Shown in pieces: positions 45,317-53,473 of a stretch of DNA of 64,000 nt (the stretch's first letter is position 1; each line of letters begins with the position of its first letter). Location of the stretch: assembly GCA_964534175.1 (NCBI GenBank), contig CAZHNS010000004.1, forward strand, positions 55,915 to 119,914. The letters are read 5' to 3'. The position numbers and the translations under genes were made by a program. Below the pieces are notes generated by a model. That model was not told where the DNA came from. It did not search any database and saw only the letters and a program-made list of their open reading frames with translations. The DNA is from JAFGHJ01 sp964534175 (GTDB lineage: Bacteria > Hydrothermota > UBA3072).

Positions 45317-46093
45317 TTATTTTTTTGTGTTTAAGGGTTTTGTACAAACAAAAAAATGAAGAGGATATTCTCCTTCTTCTAAAATAAACTCATCGTAAAA
45401 ATGCTTTTCCTTTATTTCTTTAACTTCAAATCCTTCTGCTTTTAAAAGAGATTGCCAGGTTTTTTTATCGAAAAGACCTAACGTATGCACATCGGTATAA
45501 GTTTCTAACTTTCCTTTATCGCGGATTAAATAAATTATTGTTGCCTCATAGATTGAATCGTTTTCTTTGGATATATAGTTATTCTCAAATATTGTAATTT
45601 CAACATCTCCTTTCCTGCCGGTATATACAAAATTATTTTCTTTAAAACTTTCCTTCAGGTTAGCGACAATAAGAAGAACTCCTCCGGGATTTAAATGTTT
45701 GTTTGCGCATTTAATAGCTTTCTTTAGATCGGCCGTTGTTGTCATATAACCAATAGATTCAGGTAAAATTACTGCATCAAAATTTTTTCCCAGTTCCACT
45801 GTTCTCATATCACCGTGATGATAATCCACTTCGGGATTCCGCTTTATCGCAATCTCAAGCATTTTTTCGCTTAGGTCAACGCCCGTTACTTTAAAATGTC
45901 TTTTGAACGTATAGTCATAGATACCGGAACCGCAGCCAACATGAAGTAATGTTTCTGGACTTATTTTTGAGTTTTGTTTGATTAATTTGGAGAATAATTC
46001 AACTTCTTTAATCCCTTCCGCAGGAGGGTAAACGAGTGATTCTGTCCAGGCAAGGTCTGTATACGCTTTCCACTTGTTTTTCATTGAATACAA
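45317..46093 (-). CDS. Class I SAM-dependent methyltransferase
   Basis: The 258-residue protein shows LHVGCGSGIYDYTF (SAM motif I), VTGVDLSEKMLEIA (motif II) and AVILPESIGYMTT. The second half has beta strands with EVTI-like substrate-cap residues. The TTG at 46093 is favoured as start because AAGGAG stands 4-5 nt upstream; ATG 46084 is also possible. No partner gene points to a substrate. Confidence 0.84.
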   Translation of the reverse strand: MYSMKNKWKAYTDLAWTESLVYPPAEGIKEVELFSKLIKQNSKISPETLLHVGCGSGIYDYTFKRHFKVTGVDLSEKMLEIAIKRNPEVDYHHGDMRTVELGKNFDAVILPESIGYMTTTADLKKAIKCANKHLNPGGVLLIVANLKESFKENNFVYTGRKGDVEITIFENNYISKENDSIYEATIIYLIRDKGKLETYTDVHTLGLFDKKTWQSLLKAEGFEVKEIKEKHFYDEFILEEGEYPLHFFVCTKPLNTKK

Positions 46094-46250
46094 TATTCTC
46101 CTTTTTAAGTGTGTATTTGTAGTTAATTTGGGCGATTCTTTTTTGTTCTAAAACAAAAATAAAAACTCTTAGGTTAAAGTCAAGGAGTGAAAAGTATTAG
46201 GGTTTTGAACTGAGTATACTTGTAAAGGTGAGACTTAAAAAATTCTTAAG

Positions 46251-46730
46251 CTAAGAAGAATAGAAATTTTTTGGACTTAACTTTAACTTTTGCGATATCG
46301 TTTCTATTATACCAGGAAGTTTACGCTCGACTTCAGGTGATAGAGAATCCTTATAACCCGTCTGCTTTTTTATTCGTATTGCGAAAATATCAATGATTTC
46401 GGGCTTTTTAAAACTCTTTTGCCACAACAGCCAGGCTGTTTTTAAATCGATACAATGAGAAGCCGAAACACTTTCAGTCTCTAAATTATCAAGGTGTAAA
46501 AATTTTACAGTACCCTGTTTACTATTAGGCATTTCTGCAGCGTCTATTATTACGAGATGATTGTACTCCTTGCTTAATTCTAAAAGACTGAAAGCCTCAA
46601 TATTTCCACTCTGTATATCTAAAAGGTTCTTCCTTGTTTTGAATTTCTTTTTCAATTCTTGAGCTATTTTTATCCCTACACCGTCATCACCCCTGTAAGG
46701 ATTACCTATTCCAAAAATTAACGTATTCAT
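46251..46730 (-). CDS. [NiFe] hydrogenase maturation protease
   Basis: The 159-residue protein belongs to the HyaD/HycI family, which cuts the C-terminal peptide off the hydrogenase large subunit after nickel insertion. IFGIGNPYRGDDGVG has the nickel-binding Glu replaced by the local Asp pattern typical of the family; VIIDAAEMPN is the second acidic site and VSASHCIDL carries the His. It is the last gene of the hydrogenase operon, 6 bp after the GTPase gene. Confidence 0.9.
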   Translation of the reverse strand: MNTLIFGIGNPYRGDDGVGIKIAQELKKKFKTRKNLLDIQSGNIEAFSLLELSKEYNHLVIIDAAEMPNSKQGTVKFLHLDNLETESVSASHCIDLKTAWLLWQKSFKKPEIIDIFAIRIKKQTGYKDSLSPEVERKLPGIIETISQKLKLSPKNFYSS

Positions 46731-46736
46731 TTAAAC

Positions 46737-47234
46737 TTAATTATCTTTCTGTTTGATAAAGCCAGCTGCGTCTTGCAAGGCCAAAAGCAGCTTAGACAAG
46801 CCGTCTCCAGTTTTTGCCGACCCCTCAATAATTTGGAAGGGTTTTGTAAAATCTGTCAGCAGTCTATCAACTTTTCTTCTCTCCGGATTGATTTCCGGTT
46901 TTTGATTAATGAAAATAAGATAGGGAACTTTTAAAGCTTCCAGTTCCTTTAATAGTTTTATGTCTTCCTTATCGAAACGACGTGAACTATCCATCACAAA
47001 TATTGCAACATCTATACCTTCCGTCAGACATTCGCGTACAGGAGTAAGATGAGCTTGCCCGGGTGTGCCAAAAAGATGAAATTCCTGACCACGAAAAATA
47101 ATTTTCCCGTAGTCCAATGCTACTGTCCTGCCCTTATGTTCAACATTCAAAGCCCCCGGAACCAAATGTTGGATCAGGGTACTTTTACCTGCTTCCGACT
47201 TGCCAAAAATCACAATTTTAGCTCGATTCATCAA
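46737..47234 (-). CDS. Small Ras-like GTPase (COG2229-type)
   Basis: The 165-residue protein has P-loop FGKSEAGKST, switch region TVALDYGKIIF, G3 LFGTPGQAHL and G5 EGSAKTGDG. The G4 motif is NQKP rather than NKxD, so the guanine specificity loop is altered. The FGTPGQ sequence marks the COG2229 group, relatives of MglA/SRPRB-like GTPases that usually work with a roadblock protein. Here a roadblock gene and a roadblock-containing response regulator lie in the same operon, so regulation through that pair is likely. Confidence 0.82.
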   Translation of the reverse strand: MMNRAKIVIFGKSEAGKSTLIQHLVPGALNVEHKGRTVALDYGKIIFRGQEFHLFGTPGQAHLTPVRECLTEGIDVAIFVMDSSRRFDKEDIKLLKELEALKVPYLIFINQKPEINPERRKVDRLLTDFTKPFQIIEGSAKTGDGLSKLLLALQDAAGFIKQKDN

Positions 47235-47256
47235 TCATCCCATCAGAGAATAAATT

Positions 47257-47550
47257 TTATATTATTTTCTCCACTTTAGAAAGGGCCAATTCGTTTTTTA
47301 TAAGTCTTTTAACTTCATGATGATTGGCAAAGATGATGGCTCTGGAACGGCAGAAATCCCAGCAGGTCATACACTGTATGCAATTATCAATACAATTGAT
47401 TTCGGGAGGCTTACCTTCTTCAGATGGGGGAACAATTACTGGATCGACTTTGTCTTCTCCTGATTGAGGACAGACAATGATACATTCCTTACAACTTACA
47501 CACCTATCTGCATCTCTTGTAATGTCCAGCTCGTTTTTCATAGTCCCCAT
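47257..47550 (-). CDS. 2[4Fe-4S] ferredoxin-like hydrogenase subunit
   Basis: The 97-residue protein has two cluster motifs, CVSCKECIIVCPQ (residues 18-29) and CIQCMTCWDFCR (about 58-68), separated by a 30-residue loop. It probably takes electrons from the hydrogenase small subunit. It overlaps the large-subunit gene by 13 bp, which supports complex membership. Confidence 0.88.
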   Translation of the reverse strand: MGTMKNELDITRDADRCVSCKECIIVCPQSGEDKVDPVIVPPSEEGKPPEINCIDNCIQCMTCWDFCRSRAIIFANHHEVKRLIKNELALSKVEKII

Positions 47551-48938
47551 TCCTTAATTAAGTTTCGGTTGGAATCCCACAATTCTATTTTGAAACTTCT
47601 GCCGCCAACAGCATGAGTTGCACAGGAAAGACACGGATCGTATGCCCTAACGATCATTTCCAATTGATTCAGTGTGATTTCATCGGGGGTTCGATTCGTA
47701 ATAAGCTTGGAAGCGGTTTCTTTCAACGCGTCATTAAAACCGTAATTATTGTGTTGTGTAGCAACAAACAAATCTACCTTAACCGCTTTGCCTTCTTTGT
47801 CCAATTCATAACTGTGCACTAAAGTCCCTCTCGGCGCTTCCACAACGCCTATTCCCTTTCCTGCTTTAACTTCTACTTGAACGAAAATATTATCTTTTAT
47901 AATATCGTCATCTGTTAGTAATTCTTTTATACGCTCAAACGCATAAATTACTTCTATGTAACGTGCAAAATGATAAGTAAGCGTCTTGTGAGCAGGTCTG
48001 CCACAATTTTCTCTAAACCAGGATAATTCTTCATTCGTAATAGGATAAGTGATATCATTTGCAATATTTATTCTCGCCAGAGGACCAACTCGAAATCGCT
48101 TGCCGTTTTTAAGAAGAGGAAATTTCATATAACTCCAGTTTTCTATCTTTTCTTCCACGAAATCGAAATACTTGTTCGGTTCAAAATCTTCGATTTTATT
48201 GCCATCTTCGTCAATCACTCTAATATTACCCTCATAAAATGCTATCATATTATCATTGTAAAGCCCCATATAAGCGGTTTTTATATCTCCAAGTTCCTGG
48301 ACTAACTTGATTTTTTTATCAAACAGCTTACGGAGACTTTCTGCAAACCACACGAGATCGTCTTCAGTCTTTTTGACTCTATCAAGGAGCCCCTTGCGTT
48401 CTTCTTCCGAAATAGTTTTTACAACTCCGCCTACTCTGGAACCTATAGGATGTCCTGGTCGTCTTCCTGCTATTTTGGCAACTTCTGTACCTACAGATCT
48501 AATCTCAAGTACTTTTCCAACAATTTCCTTATTGTCTTCATATAAACCAAGAATGTTCCTTTTTAACGGATCAACATCCTCATGAATTAAATCCGGCAAA
48601 CTTAAGATCGCTATTGATAGCATATGACTTTCAATCAGCTGACCAAGTGCCATCAACTCTCTAATCTTTTTAGCTGTCGGAGTTATCTGTGTGTTAAAAC
48701 AGTCTTCCACAGCTTTAGTGGAAGCAAGATGATGAGACATCGGACAAATTCCGCAAACCCTTGCGGTAATAAGCGGAAGCCTTTCTGCTGGACTTCCCTC
48801 ACAAAACTTCTCAAAACCCCTGAACTCCTGAACACAAAACTTAGCGTCAGATATTTTACCACTATCATCATAAAACAAAGAAATTTTTCCATGTCCTTCG
48901 ACTCTTGTCACCGGATTAACGCAAACTTTTTCACTCAC
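47538..48938 (-). CDS. [NiFe] hydrogenase large subunit (group 3-like, MvhA/HoxH type)
   Basis: The 466-residue catalytic subunit holds the Ni-Fe centre through RVCGICPMSHHLAS (N-terminal CxxC) and DPCLSCATHAVGG (C-terminal CxxC). Both motifs have group 3 form (F420-nonreducing or bidirectional enzymes). About 22 residues follow the His of DPCxxCATH and would be removed by the protease encoded at the end of the operon. The start lies 10 bp after the small-subunit gene. Confidence 0.94.
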   Translation of the reverse strand: MSEKVCVNPVTRVEGHGKISLFYDDSGKISDAKFCVQEFRGFEKFCEGSPAERLPLITARVCGICPMSHHLASTKAVEDCFNTQITPTAKKIRELMALGQLIESHMLSIAILSLPDLIHEDVDPLKRNILGLYEDNKEIVGKVLEIRSVGTEVAKIAGRRPGHPIGSRVGGVVKTISEEERKGLLDRVKKTEDDLVWFAESLRKLFDKKIKLVQELGDIKTAYMGLYNDNMIAFYEGNIRVIDEDGNKIEDFEPNKYFDFVEEKIENWSYMKFPLLKNGKRFRVGPLARINIANDITYPITNEELSWFRENCGRPAHKTLTYHFARYIEVIYAFERIKELLTDDDIIKDNIFVQVEVKAGKGIGVVEAPRGTLVHSYELDKEGKAVKVDLFVATQHNNYGFNDALKETASKLITNRTPDEITLNQLEMIVRAYDPCLSCATHAVGGRSFKIELWDSNRNLIKEWGL

Positions 48939-48948
48939 GATAATCCTC

Positions 48949-49842
48949 CTAAACCTCTATCTTTTTAATCAACTGATATACTTTTTCAGTATCTTTCTTA
49001 CGTAATTCAGGCATAGAAAGTGTGAAACTATAGAAAGTATGTATATAATCGGATATTTTTTCCTTAATTTCTTCCTCGGTTTTACCCGTAAAATGGCTTA
49101 TTCGTTTAGTTAAATCATATAAAATGCCGTGTTTGGGTTCGATAAAAACTCTATCGATTGGACCTCTACAACCCATACAGGGGACTCCGGCTTTAGTACA
49201 GGGGGCTCCGCATCCACTTCTACTAACGGAACCGAGACAAATATATCCCTGAGATAGAAGACACTCTTCCTCATCGGGAAAACTATTCAGTGTTCTCTTT
49301 ATTTCTGAAGAAAGTTCTTTCTTGACGACCCTATCGCATTCAGCACAAATGGGAAGATCTATACGCTCTGGCTCTTGACCGCTTACAAGTTTTAATAGTG
49401 AATTTGCTAGAATATCTGCCGGTGGCGGACAGCCCGGAATATAATAATCAACCTTAACTATAGAATCAATTGGTGAAACCCTCTTTGCGAGATATGGAAT
49501 TTCTTCCGGGCTAAAATCATCCCCATAAGCTTTTGACAAAGTCTCAATCATAGTGAAAGCAGAACCTATGCCAGGGATTCCACCAAAACATGCACATGTA
49601 CCGAGTGCAACAAGTGTTTTTGAATTCTCTCTCATTTCCTTAAGCTTCTCTGCATTCTCACTATTACGCACCCCGCCTTCAATCAATGCTATATCCGATT
49701 GTGAAATTGATTTGGCGTCCATTAAAACAGGAGAAAAAACAAGATTTCCACCGGAAAGAACATCGAGTAATTTTGTCCCTAAATTAACTAAAGAAACATG
49801 ACAACCGCAGCACGAAGCTAATTGTATTGTGGATATTTTCAT
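48949..49842 (-). CDS. [NiFe] hydrogenase small subunit (MvhG-like)
   Basis: The 297-residue protein has the proximal cluster ligands in ASCCGCHVSL, GTCACFGG and PGCPPPADIL. Further Cys (CAECDRVV, CLLSQGYICLGSVSRSGCGAPC, PCMGCRGPI) hold medial and distal clusters, as in MvhG of F420-nonreducing hydrogenases; HoxY is shorter and has only the proximal one. No signal peptide is present, so the enzyme is cytoplasmic. Typical MvhD or diaphorase genes are missing; electrons likely go to the ferredoxin protein. Confidence 0.93.
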   Translation of the reverse strand: MKISTIQLASCCGCHVSLVNLGTKLLDVLSGGNLVFSPVLMDAKSISQSDIALIEGGVRNSENAEKLKEMRENSKTLVALGTCACFGGIPGIGSAFTMIETLSKAYGDDFSPEEIPYLAKRVSPIDSIVKVDYYIPGCPPPADILANSLLKLVSGQEPERIDLPICAECDRVVKKELSSEIKRTLNSFPDEEECLLSQGYICLGSVSRSGCGAPCTKAGVPCMGCRGPIDRVFIEPKHGILYDLTKRISHFTGKTEEEIKEKISDYIHTFYSFTLSMPELRKKDTEKVYQLIKKIEV

Positions 49843-49846
49843 TGCT

Positions 49847-50356
49847 TTACGCCCCTAAACTTCCTTGTTTCATGGAGACAATTTTTTTACAGGCGTTGGG
49901 CCCTGTATGCTCTACAAGTAAATCGACCTTCTTATCCATCACCTTCCCAATCATACCTGCAAACAAACCATGTGTTATACGGCAAATCACACCGTTTTGC
50001 TCTATTCCATGAGTCATACAAACTTCACGTATAGGACATTCACGGAATATCAAATATGCTTTCTTAACCTGATCATCTCCAAAAATATATCCGGCCTCTC
50101 CCTTGTCCTTCCATAGTTCGATGTGCCACACACCTTCTTCGGCGTCCATAAGCATTTTTAGTGCTTTATCTAAATCTTTAGTTTTATCAAGTTTTTCTCC
50201 CTCAATTTTTCCAATATCTTTACCAGTCTGATACATTAAGGTATTGGCAGCCTTACCTATAAGACTTTCAGAAGCATGGCTCAGACTTGCTAAGATTCTT
50301 ACCAGAGCCTCGATATTTTTTTTATAAAGATTTTCATCCCCGCTCATATCGGTCAC
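49847..50356 (-). CDS. V4R-like (hydrocarbon/ligand-binding) sensory protein
   Basis: The 169-residue protein has an N-terminal helical part (LYKKNIEALVRILASLSHASESL) and a Cys-containing end: CPIREVCMTHGI, VICRITHGLFAGMIGKVM and VEHTGPNACKKIV. This resembles V4R-fold proteins, which bind small ligands or metals and act as sensors, though the similarity is modest. GTG 50356 overlaps the roadblock stop by 1 bp; ATG 50347 is possible. Its place between roadblock and hydrogenase genes suggests a regulator or assembly factor. Confidence 0.5.
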   Translation of the reverse strand: MTDMSGDENLYKKNIEALVRILASLSHASESLIGKAANTLMYQTGKDIGKIEGEKLDKTKDLDKALKMLMDAEEGVWHIELWKDKGEAGYIFGDDQVKKAYLIFRECPIREVCMTHGIEQNGVICRITHGLFAGMIGKVMDKKVDLLVEHTGPNACKKIVSMKQGSLGA

Positions 50357-50736
50357 TATTCCTGTAATACCTTTGCTATTCTCTTAGCTGTATTTTTCAT
50401 GGAAATGAACAGAAGCCCCAATTTAGCTTCCGAGCTAACAATACCGGTAAGAACGACCGATTCACCTGCACTAATAATTAATACGTAACCATCTGCACCT
50501 TTTATATATATTTCTTCCAGCGTACCCCTCTTCATTTCCTCGGCCGTACGTTCGCCTAAACCAAGAATAGCAGCCGTCATTGCGGCAATCCTCTCTTCTT
50601 CCACGTCTTCCGGTAAAACACTGCCGATAATCATACCGTCCATCGAAACGATCGCTGTCGCTTCCAAGCCATTCGTTGCAGAAATTGCGTTCTCCATAAT
50701 TTCTTCCAAAGCCTCATCCAACGTTTTATCTTCCAT
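50356..50736 (-). CDS. Roadblock/LC7-domain protein
   Basis: The 126-residue protein has the roadblock fold: AISATNGLEATAIVSMDGMIIGSVLP, RIAAMTAAILGLGERTAEEM, EEIYIKGADGYVLIISAG and AKLGLLFISMKNTAKRIA. Such proteins (MglB-like) act as GTPase-activating or binding partners of small GTPases. A cognate GTPase is four genes downstream. AAGGAGG precedes the ATG. Confidence 0.88.
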   Translation of the reverse strand: MEDKTLDEALEEIMENAISATNGLEATAIVSMDGMIIGSVLPEDVEEERIAAMTAAILGLGERTAEEMKRGTLEEIYIKGADGYVLIISAGESVVLTGIVSSEAKLGLLFISMKNTAKRIAKVLQE

Positions 50737-50751
50737 CTTTCCTCCTTTTTA

Positions 50752-51867
50752 TTAGAACATTCCTATTATATCGGGCAGTATCAAATTGAGTAGTAATCCA
50801 AGTTTTAATTTCCTGCTATCCAAAAGTATTGCCCATCTATATTCTTTAAAGGTTAAAACCATGAGTGTTTTATTCTCTGCTAGATCCATTATAAAGTACT
50901 TATATGTTGCTGGCAGCTTCATTTCTTTCAAATATTTATTTATATCTTGAGCCATTTTATTGAAAAGCTTACCGGCTTTGCCAGAGCATTTGTAAGAACT
51001 TAATTCTTTGTTGTCAGAGATGGTAAAAATATGACTGGCCAGTAGAGTTTCCCCTAATTCTTTTTTCAGAAGTTGGAATGCCTTATCGAATTTTTCTGCT
51101 TTTTTATTAATTTGTTCGGTTTTCTTTTTATTCATTTTGCTGCTTTTTTTAACTTCTACTTTTTTTTCTTTACTCCTGCTCTTTTTTTCGTCTACACGTT
51201 TCATACCTTCAAGTAATATATATTCGAGAGACACACCGGAGATAGTAATTCGTTCATGTTCTCTTTCTCTTATGACGGTGTCGACATCTTCGAAAGACAG
51301 CATTCTAAAAATAGCTTCTATACCTTCAAGATTATCTATATCGGCATCAATAATATTGCCTTCTTTAAACCAAATCCTGCCACTTTTATTCGTTTCCTTA
51401 TCCTTTACTGTGATAGAAACGGTCATTCTTTCCATGCTTATTAGCTCTAAAACAGTTGCAAGAGATATCTTTCTTATACTTGTTACCTCGGCTGCCTCGA
51501 GCTCCAATCCTTTTTTTACTTCCCTTATCATTTCTTTAAGATCTATGGGTTTATTAAAAAACTTGATAGCTCCGATATCCCGTGCACGATCTTTTAATTT
51601 TGGTGTCCCATAGGCGGTAATAAGAATAATTGGGATGGCAGGATATTTTTTGTCGACAAGATTGACAAGTTCAATACCTCTCATTCCCGGAAGTTGCTGA
51701 TCCGTTATTAGTAACGATACGTCATTTTCTTCGAGCGTTTTCCATGCGTCTTCTGCGTTTGTATGCGTAATCATTTTGATGTTATCGATTGAGTATTCCA
51801 GACCATCCTTCAAGTTTTCCAGAAACGAAACATCATCGTCTACAATTATTACTTTTCGTTCCTTCAT
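50752..51867 (-). CDS. Response regulator with PATAN/DUF4388-like and roadblock-like domains
   Basis: The 371-residue protein begins with a receiver domain (VIIVDDDVSF; phosphoacceptor Asp56 in LLITDQQLPG; Lys in FFNKPI). Residues about 130-215 (LATVLELISMERMTVSITVKD, GRIWFKEGNIIDADIDNLEGIEA) match the DUF4388/PATAN pattern. A Lys-rich linker follows (about 228-262), and the last 110 residues look like a roadblock-related domain. There is no DNA-binding domain, so the output is protein interaction, perhaps with the GTPase. It follows the kinase gene after 3 bp. Confidence 0.8.
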   Translation of the reverse strand: MKERKVIIVDDDVSFLENLKDGLEYSIDNIKMITHTNAEDAWKTLEENDVSLLITDQQLPGMRGIELVNLVDKKYPAIPIILITAYGTPKLKDRARDIGAIKFFNKPIDLKEMIREVKKGLELEAAEVTSIRKISLATVLELISMERMTVSITVKDKETNKSGRIWFKEGNIIDADIDNLEGIEAIFRMLSFEDVDTVIREREHERITISGVSLEYILLEGMKRVDEKKSRSKEKKVEVKKSSKMNKKKTEQINKKAEKFDKAFQLLKKELGETLLASHIFTISDNKELSSYKCSGKAGKLFNKMAQDINKYLKEMKLPATYKYFIMDLAENKTLMVLTFKEYRWAILLDSRKLKLGLLLNLILPDIIGMF

Positions 51868-51870
51868 AAC

Positions 51871-53223
51871 TTATGATTCCCTGAAAATTATTTTCACCGT
51901 TGTCCCCCTATCTCTTTCGCCGATAAAAGTAATATCACCACCCTGTGTTTTTATTATTTTGGCAGCTTGATAGAGTCCTAATCCGGCTCTATCCCTTTTG
52001 GTTGTAAAAAAAGGTTCAGCTACTTTATGTAAGTGATCCTCTGCTATTCCGATGCCCTTATCGGTAATGTTAACAATTGCTTCACCATCCCTCACAAAGT
52101 ATTTAAACAAAAGTTTTTTTTCGGTCGAACCTTCCATTGCTTCAATTGCGTTATCGATAATTTCCGTAAAAGCCACAACGATTAAGAGTTTATCTCCGTT
52201 CATAATAAATTCCCTTTCGTCGTATTCACAATAAAAATCAACACCTTTATCTTGACAGTATTTGTTAAACCTATCTTTGTTGTTTAAAATCAGCTCGGTA
52301 AGATTTAATTTCGCGGAACCGATTCCCTCATATCTTGAGAATTCTCTTAAAGTGAAGAGTAGAGACTCCATACGTTTTATCTCTCTGAGAGACCTATTTA
52401 AATATTCTTTTCTTTTCTCGTCATCCAGATTTTCATACATATGTTCCAGAACCTGCAAGGAGCATTTCATAGAATTAACCGCATTGCCTACAGAATGACG
52501 GATATGAGAAATGATGGCTCCGATGGAAGTAAATCTCCTCATTTCTGCAAGATTTCTTTCAAGCTGTTCTATCCTTGTTATGTCTTCCATAATAAAAAGA
52601 TATTCGCCTTTTTTGATTTTTACCCCAGATACAAGAAAAGATTTATCCCATTCTTTTCTTATGGACTGGAGTTTTTCTTTTTTTTCTGAGCTTATTATTT
52701 GCTTAAGAATGCAGGTTTTACATACATCCTCCTTACCAAATATAGCTTTATAACACTTTTTTCCTATTAAATCTCTGGGATGATCTCTACTCAATTCTGC
52801 GACTGCGCTATTTAGCTTAACCAGATTGTAATCTTCATCTACCACATATATCATTTCACTTAGAGAATCAATTGTTTTGTACCAGGATTCTATAATGGCG
52901 CTTAGGTCCGTTTCCGGGGAATAAACTTCAACAAGAAAGATATTCTCCGAAGAGTTAGACATTTCTAAAGGGATAATTCCAACCTTTATCTGTTCTATTT
53001 GACCATTACAATCAAATTCGACTTTCCTTTCGGTTTTTTCCCGGAGAGTTTCCAAATCAATATCGTCAGGAATAATCGAACTGACAGAATAATCACATTC
53101 TCTGAACGTCCTATTTTCGAAGAGAAGTTTCCCGGACTTATCCAAAACAAAAAAGGAACAATGCAGACAATCTAATATATTTATAATTTCTTTGACCCCT
53201 AATTCTAAAACAAGATTTTTCAT
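51871..53223 (-). CDS. PAS-domain sensor histidine kinase
   Basis: The 450-residue cytosolic kinase (no TM helix) has two PAS-like domains (about 1-100 and 110-215, the second with KCYKAIFGKEDVCKTC, which may bind a metal or cofactor), a dimerisation helix with IISHIRHSVGNAV, and a GHKL ATPase (EIIDNAIEAM, DKGIGIAE, GLGLYQAAKII). It should phosphorylate the receiver encoded directly downstream and may sense redox state or H2-related signals. The start is ATG 53223: the frame is open to TTG 53241, but that codon overlaps the -10 box. Confidence 0.87.
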   Translation of the reverse strand: MKNLVLELGVKEIINILDCLHCSFFVLDKSGKLLFENRTFRECDYSVSSIIPDDIDLETLREKTERKVEFDCNGQIEQIKVGIIPLEMSNSSENIFLVEVYSPETDLSAIIESWYKTIDSLSEMIYVVDEDYNLVKLNSAVAELSRDHPRDLIGKKCYKAIFGKEDVCKTCILKQIISSEKKEKLQSIRKEWDKSFLVSGVKIKKGEYLFIMEDITRIEQLERNLAEMRRFTSIGAIISHIRHSVGNAVNSMKCSLQVLEHMYENLDDEKRKEYLNRSLREIKRMESLLFTLREFSRYEGIGSAKLNLTELILNNKDRFNKYCQDKGVDFYCEYDEREFIMNGDKLLIVVAFTEIIDNAIEAMEGSTEKKLLFKYFVRDGEAIVNITDKGIGIAEDHLHKVAEPFFTTKRDRAGLGLYQAAKIIKTQGGDITFIGERDRGTTVKIIFRES

Positions 53224-53229
53224 ATCTAT

Positions 53230-53257
53230 AGTATAATCCAAAAAATATAAAATTCAA
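53230..53257 (-). promoter_or_regulatory. Promoter of the hydrogenase/signalling operon, probably leaderless
   Basis: On the minus strand TTGAAT (53252-53257) and TATACT (53230-53235), 16 bp apart; ATG 53223 follows after 6 nt. Confidence 0.6.
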
Positions 53258-53399
53258 GGTAGAAAATAATATAATTTTACATCATTTGTCTATTATATTT
53301 TACAAATATTAAAAAATCGAGAAAAATAATTTGACTATGGGAGAATGCGAAATATGATACCTTGACATTGATTCCTACGCACTAAAATGGGTTTACCGC

Positions 53400-53427
53400 T
53401 TGAAATTTTACTAAAACAGCATATACT
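53400..53427 (+). promoter_or_regulatory. Promoter of the sialate O-acetylesterase gene
   Basis: TTGAAA (53400-53405) and TATACT (53422-53427) are 16 bp apart; a GGGGGGA ribosome site precedes ATG 53474. Confidence 0.6.
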
Positions 53428-53473
53428 AATTACTGTAAAACGTTAACAATCAAAATTATGTGGGGGGATATAA

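Noticed and set aside
48307..48585. Plus-strand frames within the hydrogenase genes (also near 48624-48968, 49553-49801)
   Set aside because: All lie antisense to the certain hydrogenase subunits and have no promoter or family signal.
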